From Pelagibius litoralis (GTDB taxonomy: Bacteria; Pseudomonadota; Alphaproteobacteria; Kiloniellales; Kiloniellaceae): a stretch of DNA of 64,000 nt. A program made the translations under genes and the position numbers. Of the stretch, positions 54,432-63,200 are shown one piece after another; the first letter of the stretch is position 1, and each line of letters begins with the position of its first letter. The DNA lies in assembly GCF_011683915.1 (NCBI RefSeq), contig NZ_JAAQPH010000013.1, positions 62,001-126,000 on the forward strand, in the 5' to 3' direction. Under the pieces are notes generated by a model that was not told the origin of the DNA, made no database searches, and saw nothing but the letters and a program-made list of their open reading frames with translations.

Positions 54432-56357
54432 ATGGCGAGACCTTTACATCTTTTTAGGAGAAACGGGCTTTTCTACTGGCGCCGGCGCCTGCCGCGAGCG
54501 CTCGTGCGTGGCACCGGGCCCGACCATCTGTGCCGGTCGCTCGAGACCGCGGACAGGCCCCTCGCCCGTCTGCGCGCGCTCCGGCTTTCTGCCGTTTTCG
54601 AGGAAGCTCTGTTGTCCCACGCCACCACGCTCAAGTCCGCAAAACCCCTCACCAAATACCAGCGCGAGCAGGTTCTCTTCGCGCTCTACGACCAGATCCT
54701 TGAGGAGTGCCAAGCATGGGCGGCCGGGCGGACTGTCGACATCGAGTTCCTCGATCCCGAGCATGTCGACTGGCAAATGGACCGGTACAATCACCCCTCC
54801 AGGCAAGCCAGGGAGTGGACGACCTTCTATCAAAACGGCATGTACGAGGGCGCCGAGAACGTGCTGAAGCCCCTGCTGGCCAGCCACCAGATCGACCTTC
54901 CGGCCGACAGCCTCGAGTTCCGCAGCTTGGCGGCCGAGGGCATGCGCTACGCCATCGCCGCCTACCGGGAGGCCGCCGAGACCGTCGAACTCGGCGAACT
55001 CGACGAGGGCACGCTAGCGCGGCTCGCCCGGCGCCACGGGCGAACATCGGCTCCTTCGCCGGGCACAAGTGGGGCGCCCGCGACGCCGCCGATACCGGCG
55101 GCGACGGAGCTCCAGAATGATGATGCCCGTCTACCCCCGCGGAACCGCCCCCTGCGAGAGATCTACACGCAATTTGTGGATGACAAGAGGCGTATGAAAG
55201 CCTGGAAAGATGAAGCCCGGGACGACGCCTGGCTCGCCCTCTATCTCTTCGAGGAACTCGTGGGGCTCAGGAAGATCGGCGAGATTGAGCACGGCGACGC
55301 CTACACCTTTCGCGTGAAGCTCGAGCAGCTACCGAAGTACCACGGCAAGGGTCCCTTCAAGCGGCCGATGCGCCCGCGCGAGGCCATCAAGAAGGCCGGC
55401 GCCATGGATGCGGAGCTGAAGGACCGCCTTGACGCCGCCGTGGAAGCGGGCGAGATCACGTTCGAGGAGCACAAGCGGCGCTTCGAGGAAGAGTGTGTGC
55501 CTCGTTGCGGGGCGAAAACCGTCAACAAACACCTCGACTACCTCGGCGGCTGCATCAAGTGGTGCAACCGGCATTTCGGCTGGGACCTGCCGAATGGTTT
55601 TGCCGCCACGCGCCTCTCCAAGCGCGAGCTCAATAAGGCCGGCCGGCGGCGCCGGGCGATGAAGAGCGAGGAGCTGAAGCGGCTCTTCGAGAGCCCTCTT
55701 TTCACCGGCTGTCTCTCGGAGAACCGCCGTTCGCTGCCCGGCGAACAAATCCTCAAAGACTCGTTCTACTGGGTGCCGCTCCTCATCGCTTTCACCGGTG
55801 GGCGCCTGGAGGAGATCTGCCAGCTCACTACCAGCGATGTCCTTGAGGTCGAGGGCATCTGGTGCATCCGCATCTCCGACGAGAACGAGGACCAGGAGGT
55901 CAAGACGGAGGCCGCACAGCGCATCATCCCGCTCCACCCCACGCTCCTGAAGCTTGGCTTCATCGAACGAGTCCTCCGTCTCCGCGAAAACGCGAAGCGC
56001 CGGGTCTTCCCAGAACTTACGCCTGGCGGACGCTACGGCCGCTATGGCTACCGCCTCACGAAGCGCTGGACGCACTACCGTCGCCAAGTAGAACTCTACG
56101 AGCCCGGGAAGGATTTCCACACGCTCCGGCACAGCTTCAACACCCACCTTCTCAACAAGAAGGTGCCGATCGTCTGGATGTCGCAGCTCATGGGGCATGC
56201 CACGCCGGGTCACACCGCCGGACACGCGGTCAATCTCGAGACGGCATCGACTTACTACGGCGGCGCCGAAATTCCTCAGCTGAAGGAAGCTGTCCAACAG
56301 TTCGACTTCGGGCTGCGGCTGATCGCGGTCGACGGCGAATGGCAAGTTGCCCGATGA
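54432..56357 (+). CDS. Tyrosine recombinase / phage-type integrase of the tRNA-Gln island
   Basis: 641 residues. The start ARPLHLFRRNGLFYWRRRLPRAL matches the DUF6538-type N-terminus of large alphaproteobacterial integrases. A core-binding region follows at about 235-400, and the catalytic domain holds the first Arg in LIAFTGGRLEEICQL (about 458), HTLRHSFNTHLL (HxxR, about 562), LMGHATPGHTAGHA, and the Tyr nucleophile in ASTYYGGAEI (about 606). All catalytic residues seem present, so the enzyme may be active. GGGAG precedes ATG 54432. No second copy of the tRNA end is visible rightward, so the island runs past the window. Confidence 0.9.
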   Translation: MARPLHLFRRNGLFYWRRRLPRALVRGTGPDHLCRSLETADRPLARLRALRLSAVFEEALLSHATTLKSAKPLTKYQREQVLFALYDQILEECQAWAAGRTVDIEFLDPEHVDWQMDRYNHPSRQAREWTTFYQNGMYEGAENVLKPLLASHQIDLPADSLEFRSLAAEGMRYAIAAYREAAETVELGELDEGTLARLARRHGRTSAPSPGTSGAPATPPIPAATELQNDDARLPPRNRPLREIYTQFVDDKRRMKAWKDEARDDAWLALYLFEELVGLRKIGEIEHGDAYTFRVKLEQLPKYHGKGPFKRPMRPREAIKKAGAMDAELKDRLDAAVEAGEITFEEHKRRFEEECVPRCGAKTVNKHLDYLGGCIKWCNRHFGWDLPNGFAATRLSKRELNKAGRRRRAMKSEELKRLFESPLFTGCLSENRRSLPGEQILKDSFYWVPLLIAFTGGRLEEICQLTTSDVLEVEGIWCIRISDENEDQEVKTEAAQRIIPLHPTLLKLGFIERVLRLRENAKRRVFPELTPGGRYGRYGYRLTKRWTHYRRQVELYEPGKDFHTLRHSFNTHLLNKKVPIVWMSQLMGHATPGHTAGHAVNLETASTYYGGAEIPQLKEAVQQFDFGLRLIAVDGEWQVAR

Positions 56358-56553
56358 CCGCAGAGAGAATCGACGACAACTCGACTCGAGCAGGCCGCTA
56401 TCACCGTCAAAGATCGGGTTAGCGCGATCCAGCTTCACCCCAGTGTGAACCAGCTGCGCCGATCGCTTAGTGGAATTCGCTCACAAGCGAGGAGGTATTC
56501 AGAAACGGTTGTGTTCCCATGGGCGATCGCATGAACTGTTTTGCCCCAAGGGG

Positions 56554-57360
56554 GGCGCTGTCACAGGAACGAGCTGGCCGGATCGATGACAGCCCGTTAG
56601 CGTTGTCTCATGTCTAAGATCTCATATGCCCGTCATCATTTTCCACCGAGTGTCATCCGCTATGCCGTCTGGTTATACCTGCGGTTCAACTTGAGTCTCA
56701 GGGACGTCGAGGACTTGCTGGCTGAGCGTGGCTTGGACATCTGCTACGAGACCGTCCGCCGTTGGGCCGTGAAATTCGGAACGGCCTACGCCAGGAATTT
56801 GCGCCGGCGCCGGCCAACGGCAAATGACCGATGGCATTTGGATGAAATGTTCGTTTCGATCGGCGGGCGCCGGATGTATTTGTGGCGTGCTGTCGATGCT
56901 GAAGGCAAGGTACTCGACATTTTGCTCCAGCCGCGGCGAGACAAGCGTGCTGCCAAGAAACTGATTCGGAAACTGCTTAGGAAGCAGGGCATTTCACCCA
57001 CTGCAGTCGTGACTGACAAGCTACGTTCCTATGGCACGGCGTTGGGAGATCTCGGACTTAAAGAACGCCACGAGACAGGCGGCCGACTGAAAAATCGTGC
57101 TGAGAATTCCCATCAGCCGGTGCGGCGGCGAGAGCGATCGTGGATCGGTTTTAATCGGCCAGGATCGACGCAACGATTTCTCTCCATCCACGCCGTCGTC
57201 TACAACTGCTTCAACCTCCAACGCCACCTCATCTCCAGACGCACACTCAAAACCTTCCGAGATGTGGTATTCACCGAATGACGGATCGCTACCCAGACTG
57301 CGTGACACAGACGTATTCTCCCGAACCCCTTTATTCACTTCGGGAAGATGTGACAGTGCC
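56554..57360 (+). mobile_element. IS6-family-like insertion sequence, 807 bp
   Basis: The element is bounded by GGCGCTGTCACA (56554-56565) and TGTGACAGTGCC (57349-57360), an 11-of-12 inverted repeat. Inside is one complete IS6-type transposase gene. Size and single-gene layout are as usual for the family. The flanking eight bases (CCAAGGGG and GGCTGCTC) do not match, so either the target duplication was lost or the element made an adjacent deletion, as IS6 elements often do. Confidence 0.72.
56610..57281 (+). CDS. IS6-family DDE transposase
   Basis: 223 residues. A helix-turn-helix start (FPPSVIRYAVWLYLRFNLS, then LRDVEDLLAERGLDI) precedes the DDE domain: Asp in RWHLDEMFVSI, Asp in AVVTDKLRSYG, and Glu in RAENSHQPVRRRER. 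These match IS6/IS26-like transposases, which act by replicative co-integration. The frame is intact and the three acidic residues are present, so it may be active. It lies inside the island carrying the integrase. Confidence 0.9.
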   Translation: MSKISYARHHFPPSVIRYAVWLYLRFNLSLRDVEDLLAERGLDICYETVRRWAVKFGTAYARNLRRRRPTANDRWHLDEMFVSIGGRRMYLWRAVDAEGKVLDILLQPRRDKRAAKKLIRKLLRKQGISPTAVVTDKLRSYGTALGDLGLKERHETGGRLKNRAENSHQPVRRRERSWIGFNRPGSTQRFLSIHAVVYNCFNLQRHLISRRTLKTFRDVVFTE

Positions 57361-57399
57361 GGCTGCTCACCTCGTCCAATTATTTTACCCCATAATTTA

Positions 57400-57915
57400 T
57401 CACTCGGCTGACCCACCGATTTCGATCTCTGGCTTTGGACCGCGCTCAAGGTAGGTGTTTAGAACCACATGGCTGCGGATGCTCCGCACGCCTTCAAAGC
57501 GGTAAATGCGCGCTAAAAGTGCCTCTAGATCCTGGGTGCCGCGCATCCTCACTTTGAGAATGACGCAGGTATCGCCAGCGGCCGAATGGATCTCTTCGAC
57601 ATCCGCCAGGCCGCCAAGTTCAAGAACCGAGTCCGTCAGCCCCCAGCCGTCCGTGTCTACATGGATAAACGCCAAGAGTGGACAGCCGATCTTCTTGCCA
57701 TCAAGCGTCGCGACGGTGCCCGTAATGACGCCGTCACGCTTTAAGCGCTTCACGCGTTCATGGACAGCGGGCGCCGTGAGATGAACGGCTTCCCCCAACT
57801 CCGCATATTTGCGAGTGGCATCCTCAGCAAGGAGCCTTAACAGCTTTCGGTCCACATCGTCGATCGACACCGGTGGCGGGCGGTCTCGTTTAACCGGGTT
57901 CATTTCTTTTGCCAT
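57400..57915 (-). CDS. Lrp/AsnC-family transcriptional regulator
   Basis: 171 residues: N-terminal winged helix (about 18-75: VDRKLLRLLAEDATRKYAEL, then GEAVHLTAPAVHERVKRLK), a linker, and a C-terminal RAM ligand-binding domain (GCPLLAFIHVDTDG, then DTCVILKVRMRGTQDLEALL). It is divergent from an MFS exporter gene, with a palindrome between them, and so most likely controls that gene in response to an amino acid or similar ligand. Confidence 0.9.
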   Translation of the reverse strand: MAKEMNPVKRDRPPPVSIDDVDRKLLRLLAEDATRKYAELGEAVHLTAPAVHERVKRLKRDGVITGTVATLDGKKIGCPLLAFIHVDTDGWGLTDSVLELGGLADVEEIHSAAGDTCVILKVRMRGTQDLEALLARIYRFEGVRSIRSHVVLNTYLERGPKPEIEIGGSAE

Positions 57916-57939
57916 TTGAGCGCTTAGCCATTGTGATTG

Positions 57940-57979
57940 AACTACATTCGAGCAAATCTCATTTTACATGAATGTAGTT
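57940..57979. promoter_or_regulatory. Candidate Lrp-type operator in the Lrp/MFS divergent promoter
   Basis: AACTACATTC (57940-57949) and GAATGTAGTT (57970-57979) are perfect inverted copies separated by 20 AT-rich bases. Centre spacing of 30 bases, about three helical turns, would place two Lrp dimers on one face of the DNA. The right arm ends 16 bases before the MFS start. Confidence 0.6.
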
Positions 57980-57995
57980 TAATGGCAGCTTTCTC

Positions 57996-59144
57996 TTGGC
58001 ATCGACCGTTTCAGTTTCACGATTAAGCGCGTTGCTAACGCTTGGCATTGTTGTGATGGGCTCAAACTCGTTCGTTCTGAGTCCGATCCTGACGGATGTG
58101 GCGTCGGATCTCGGCACGACGCCGGTCGTCATTGCCCGAGTGATCTCAGCCTTCGGTGCAACGACAGCGATCTCGTCCTTCACACTCGGCGGGATGATCG
58201 ACCGGGTTGGCGCACGAACGGTATTGCTGGTCGGCGCAACAACGATGGCTATGGCCCTTGTTGGATGCGCCGTCAGCCAGAGCTGGGGCTGGCTCGCACT
58301 TTCTCAAGCCGTCATCGGAAGTGCGGTCGGGGTGATGCTTCCGGCGATCTATGCCGCCGCCACCGCTAGCGCTCCAGAGGGTCAGGGAGCACGTATTCTG
58401 GGCCGGGTGATCAGCGGGTGGGGCATTTCTCTCGTGCTCGGCGTGCCATTCTCCGCCTTTCTAACGGATTTCGCCGGATGGCGCGCCACTTTTGGCGCTC
58501 TCGCAATTTTCGCAACAGTGGCTTTACTAGGCTTTTTCCAGCTTCCACGACATGACCGGACTGGCGCTCAAGCACCATCGATTTCATCCACGCGCGCACT
58601 CCTCATCCCAGGCGTGATCCCGTTGCTCACAATCTGCCTTGCGTACATGACGGCCTTCTATGGCCTCTATGCGTTTCTCGGAGACCACCTCCGCACGACA
58701 CTAGGTTTGAGCGCCGGTCAGGCCGGTTTGGTGGTACTTGGCTATGGGGCTGGATTTGGATTGGCGAGCTTCGCCGATACGGCAGTAGACAGAATTGGCC
58801 CTGCCCGGATCTTTCCCGCTGTCTTGCTGGCGATCGGAGCGGTCTATCTCCTTCTCATCCCGGCCACTCAGGGCTACGTAAGCGGAATCATCGCCGCCGT
58901 CGTTTGGGGGTTCATCAACCATATTGGCGTGAACATCATCATTCTGCTTCTGTCACAGACACGGGCGGATGCCAGAGGTGCGCTCATGGGTCTTCACACC
59001 GCAACAACTTACAGCTCAGTCTTTCTAGGTCCGCTCCTTCTCGGCGCTCTTTATGAACCCTTCGGCTTTCAGACGGTCGCAATCGTGGCCGCCGCATTCC
59101 TGACAGGTGGATCGCCCATCGCCTGGAGAATACGGAAACTGTGA
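57996..59144 (+). CDS. MFS-type transporter
   Basis: 382 residues with about 12 hydrophobic segments and the MFS loop 2-3 motif in GGMIDRVGARTVLLVGA. The central loop (LPRHDRTGAQAP) splits the two six-helix halves. It resembles arabinose-efflux-like drug or metabolite exporters. The start is probably TTG 57996, with no good ribosome site. An ATG at 57982 is out of frame. The divergent Lrp-type regulator and shared palindrome point to ligand-controlled export; the substrate is unknown. Confidence 0.82.
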   Translation: MASTVSVSRLSALLTLGIVVMGSNSFVLSPILTDVASDLGTTPVVIARVISAFGATTAISSFTLGGMIDRVGARTVLLVGATTMAMALVGCAVSQSWGWLALSQAVIGSAVGVMLPAIYAAATASAPEGQGARILGRVISGWGISLVLGVPFSAFLTDFAGWRATFGALAIFATVALLGFFQLPRHDRTGAQAPSISSTRALLIPGVIPLLTICLAYMTAFYGLYAFLGDHLRTTLGLSAGQAGLVVLGYGAGFGLASFADTAVDRIGPARIFPAVLLAIGAVYLLLIPATQGYVSGIIAAVVWGFINHIGVNIIILLLSQTRADARGALMGLHTATTYSSVFLGPLLLGALYEPFGFQTVAIVAAAFLTGGSPIAWRIRKL

Positions 59145-59361
59145 TTGGAAAGGGAAATGACGGAAACGGAATGGCACAGGCCCTTTTAGTGGCTTCAGAT
59201 CGACCAAGACCACCTATCGGGCATTGACAATGCCGAGGCGGCTGATGTGGTTCACTAGAACTGGGTGGATCAGCGTTGGCGCCAAGCGTGTTACATAATC
59301 TGGTGCTGCCAACGAAAACGTACAAATCTATTGCCTGTTCCATTGACAGACTAAACAAGGT
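59145..59361. other. Gene-free interval downstream of the MFS gene
   Basis: No gene, clear hairpin or repeat is seen. Together with the fossil fragments that follow it forms about 1 kb of decayed DNA up to 60131. Confidence 0.5.
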
Positions 59362-59724
59362 CTAGACGGCGTTCATGGCAATAGCAAACATAGACGAAGA
59401 TCGCTTTAAAGCTATTCTTCGCACGTACCTGACACCCGCCCGAGGGCACTGACAACTTAACCGCCACGGAACCAAGGGCCCACCGAGTGCATCGAGATAG
59501 GCGGTGCTGGAGCTGCTCGACAGTGTACCGTTCATCACCTCTCGGCAGGTCATGACCTCTCCACCTTCGGCTACCGCCTCGTACCGTAGTGTGGTGGATT
59601 TTCCCGCTCCAGGTTCGCCGAGCAAGACGACATACGGCTCGTCGCGCAAATGGCTCAGCGGGTGAACCACTGTATCGGCCTTGGTCTGAACGGCGACTCG
59701 CCTATCTAGAGATGCACTTTCCAT
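59362..59724 (-). pseudogene. Truncated STAND/NACHT-type NTPase (N-terminal fragment)
   Basis: The frame has MESASLDRRVAVQTKADTVV, then PYVVLLGEPGAGKSTTLRYE (a Walker A with the GEPGAGKST form of NACHT-like NTPases) and VMTCREVMNGT. It ends its similarity at TAYLDALGG, where intact proteins continue LDALDE-R as Walker B. Past that point the frame is unrelated sequence. The gene is therefore cut within Walker B at about 59510. It reads in the same direction as the very large STAND-type gene to its right and may be a relic of a related copy. Confidence 0.6.
59375..59452 (+). pseudogene. N-terminal stub of an ATPase gene (plus strand)
   Basis: A 25-residue frame, MAIANIDEDRFKAILRTYLT followed by PARGH and stop. 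The FKAILRTYLTPAR segment resembles the first residues of a family of P-loop NTPases, in which LTPARPI is followed by a GRD-type motif and a Walker A. Here the similarity stops after PAR, as if the rest had been deleted. The resemblance is from memory of family patterns and is short. Confidence 0.35.
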
Positions 59725-59992
59725 GGCCGGAAAGTAGTAGTGAAGTCTTTCCAAAAAAACACGCGCAAAGGCGCAAGCTGCGTTTTCACCATGGTAATAT
59801 CTACATCTGGGTTGAGGAAAAGACACCCTCATGGACCGGTATTGGGCGCAAAGTGAACGTCTCTTCCACGGGAGGCGGGCGTTTGAAGCACAACTGCCTT
59901 TGAATTCCCTGGTTCATAGGTTGGTTGCGGGTGATTGAAACTACGAAGCTAAGCTATTGATTTTATTGAGGTGCAAACCCGACAAAAACAAG

Positions 59993-60028
59993 AGCCCTGT
60001 AACCTCTTGAGGTTGCGGGGCTTTTTTT
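59993..60028 (+). terminator. Strong rho-independent terminator
   Basis: AGCCCTGTAACC (59993-60004) pairs with GGTTGCGGGGCT (60011-60022) as a 12-bp stem with two G-U pairs, loop TCTTGA, then seven T. It ends plus-strand transcripts. On the minus strand the right side is followed by a weaker T-rich run, so it may also serve the large gene block from the right. Confidence 0.8.
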
Positions 60029-60035
60029 GGGGGTT

Positions 60036-60057
60036 TGGTTGCGGGGGCCTGCAACCA
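60036..60057. repeat. Short palindrome resembling the 3' end of an initiator tRNA
   Basis: TGGTTGCGGGGGCC (60036-60049) is the reverse complement of GGCCCCCGCAACCA, the last 14 bases of initiator tRNA-Met in E. coli. A shorter copy, TGGTTGCGGG, occurs at 59922-59931. Arms TGGTTGC and GCAACCA also make this a 7-bp hairpin. It may be a remnant of an attachment site. Confidence 0.35.
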
Positions 60058-60131
60058 CCGAAACCGACATTCGCTTTCAGTAACAGTCTGATGGTCGCTA
60101 AGTATCTTAGAAATAAGCTAAATTCCGCCTC

Positions 60132-60281
60132 TTAAGACATCACTGATTGCATCGCCTTGCGAAAATTTTGAAGTTGTGTCTGCCACAAAGGGCGGGAGTT
60201 GACCTTAAAGAGCCGCTCTCGATTAATGGCGCGAACGTCGACTACGTAAGGATCAACCGTTCGTCCGACAGGCTCAGACAT
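60132..60281 (-). CDS. Small hypothetical protein, 49 residues, after the STAND gene
   Basis: Reads MSEPVGRTVDPYVVDVRAIN and on to RPLWQTQLQNFRKAMQS. The start lies 10 bases after the stop of the very large gene on the same strand, so both are probably on one transcript, but no ribosome site is visible. Composition looks protein-like (mixed charged and hydrophobic). No family is recognised. It could be an accessory protein of the defence-type gene, a C-terminal relic of another gene, or chance. Confidence 0.4.
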   Translation of the reverse strand: MSEPVGRTVDPYVVDVRAINRERLFKVNSRPLWQTQLQNFRKAMQSVMS

Positions 60282-60291
60282 GACGGAAGAA

Positions 60292-63200
60292 TCAGTCAAG
60301 AGTAGTCATCGAATGTGAACCATTTCCCGACTTAGGCGTCCGTCGCTTGTTCCCTGCACCACGTTTTGTTAAGTCAATACCGATGATGGCGACGTTCTCG
60401 ATGCCTGAGTGCTTTTCAATTAACTCCCCTGCCTTCAGGCGTAATTCCTCGACCAGTTCGTCAAACGTAAGAGAAAGTCCGCTATTTGGATGCTGCCAGG
60501 TCTTCTGCTTACCACCATAGACAAGCAGATAGACTCCGTTCGATGAGTGAACGTCCCGGAGATAGTCACCACAAAGCTGATTTTCGAGTCGCTCAAAAAG
60601 CTTCGATCCGCTCCAGCCGTTGTCGGCGATCTTTAGCTCAACAGGTACAGCTCCTGGTATCCCCGCCGCATGAAATCGAATGTCAGTCCGCTTCGTGTCG
60701 GGAAGCTCTTCTTCTTGAGCGATTGAGTATCGCCCTTTTGAGATCTTGCGCAGTTCGTTTGCGATGTAGTTTCTAAGCTCGACTTCATCTTTGGTTCTGA
60801 TAACAACAGCAGCGGGGCTCGTGTCACTATCCTCGTAGTCATGTTTTAACTCCTGAAGGCGAGATACAGCTAGATCGAATAACTGACGATGGGTCGTTGG
60901 CTGACACTCCAGGTGCTCCGCAAATTCGGCGAAGCGTGCAGCGTCCCAAGGTTTTCCCTGAGCATCCGATTCTGCACGCTTCATCGCGTAAGAACGCATC
61001 CAGACTTCAGACTCCCCTTGCCCCAGCTTCGTTGCAATCTCAATCAATGCATCAAATGATTCCTTGCCGGGAATTGCGAGCAAATCAGAGAAGATTCTGT
61101 TACGTGCATCTTGCGCATCATCACGGATCGTTGGGGAATAGACCCCCTGCCCGGCGCGTTCGATGTCTTCGTCGCGCCGAATGTAGTTGTGCATAAGCAA
61201 ATAAAGCTCTTTCAAGTATGGAGCGCTCTTATGGTTTTCGCGAGCACCAATACCGCGTTCGCTCCGAGAACCGTAGAGCGCGCTGACAAAGGCCATCGCC
61301 GCATAAACAGCATCGGCCTTGGCGAGGGCCTCCAAGTAAGACCTCAGTTGAGCTATTGCGACTGCGGGTCTAACCGACACCCAAGCCGCGAGCCATATCG
61401 GCGCATGTTTGATAGTCACGTGCGCCGTTACCTTCCCAGCGCACAACTCGGCAATTTGATTGTCGGAAGCGGCGTCCGCCGCGAAGATCAATAGCAGCGC
61501 GTTGTAGAGATTACTTGTACAGCGAGGTTCATCTTTCGACAGAAACTTGAGGAGCACTGGCGCAATGGCATCGGCGAGCCATTGGGCATGCCAAGCAACA
61601 TCGGACAGAACATAATGTGCGCGATCCTGGGATGGGTTCTTGAAAAAATCCCATTCGATCTCGCGCGATACAATCTCAAGACATATCTCTGGGAAACGAT
61701 CGTACAGTCTGCGAAACCAGCTTGGAAAACCGTTGAGCTCGCTGAAAAGATACCGTGCGGCGTGCTGCGCGTCTGCCTTTGAGAGCGCCACTGGCCAATC
61801 AGCCACCTCTGCAGCTTCGATTTCCAACCCAGAGAGACTGAATACCTCGCTTAGCAGGGTCGAGTTACTGGTTTGCCCCACCTCAGACGCGATCTCTGGT
61901 TCAAACCGCCGCCACTTTGCCATGAGTCCGTCACGCATGGCCTCCGCCGCATCTTGCCCGTACTCATCGGCGAGGTCTCTCCAATTCGTTTGAGCCCATT
62001 TGCCGCTGTCTCCTCCGAGCTCTCGCATCCTCTCAAAGAGGTATCCTTGAACCCTCCAATACGTGCCATCAGGCGGAGGCTCGCGATCATTGATCTTGTT
62101 GATCAACCCCGGAATTGTGCCCTTCCAGGTAGCATGGTTTTCCGCGATAGCCTCATCGCGTTTCTTGAACCGCCGGCTGTAGGCCGCCTCGCTCCTCTTC
62201 CACTTCTTCTGCTCCTCAGTTTGAGGAGAAGGAATGAGAAGAGATTGCAAACGCACCTCAAGTTCGCGTTCTCCGGCGACCGCACTTTTCATGCGACCGC
62301 GCCAAGCTCTCGGGCGTCTTGCTTGAATGTATAACCGGAATGCCAAAGTCAAGGCGACGAGGCGATCATCCAAGAAAGGCTTCACCCCTATCCAACTCAA
62401 AACACGTTCAAAATCGTCCTGCTTAAACCTCCAATAATCTCGGAATATTTGAGCGCGCCACCAGTCTACAAGACGCTCTCCTTTCTTCTTGTCGGTAAGT
62501 CGGCGACAATCTTCAACGTCATACCAAAATAAGGCGTCATTCAAGTCCAACCAAGCTGGAACTAGCTCACCAAAGTAGGTTTCATTGTCTCGCTCGCCAT
62601 AGTGATGCGAGAGCGCGGTTAGAGATATTATTGTAAGAGAGGGGCTTTCAAGCGCCGAAGGGTGTCGTGCTCGAACCAACCTTTCACAGCCACTCGCCGC
62701 GGAACCAAGCATCCAGGAGTTTTCTCTTGATATCTCGAAATGCCGATGTTCTACGAAAGGCTCTTCCTGAAGCAAATTCGCCGTTTCGACAATCAGATAC
62801 TCAGCATTCTCGATAGAGCATGACTTGAGATAAGACTTTATGGATTGGTTTAAACCATCAGATCGGTGACGTGATGGTCTTTCAGCACCCTTCATCAAGT
62901 CGACCAGCTTTGAAGGTGAGATATTCTTGGGCCCGAAGACATCGATGTAGTCCGAGAGACGCGAGCGTTCGGTGAGGCTGCCATCGCTTCCAATAGCTGC
63001 ACATGCACTTGTGACTTCTTCTAGGCTACCCGTGGCAACCAACGCCCGAATTGCAGCAAGCCTTGTATATCTGTCCGCACTCGTGTCCTGCGCGTCGCTC
63101 GCAGCGATATCAGATAATTCCTTCAAGGGACCAAGCTCTATCGAGCGAAGTAACAAGCTTCTGATTTCGGGTCCATGGGCATATCGCACGTGGAGTTCTC

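Noticed and set aside
55329-56438. A 369-codon minus-strand frame across the integrase
   Set aside because: Antisense to the integrase, whose catalytic residues are all present on the plus strand.
56420-56500. Relic of another insertion sequence (AGTGGAATTCGC-like end)
   Set aside because: The similarity to IS ends is too short, and no transposase fragment could be read around it.
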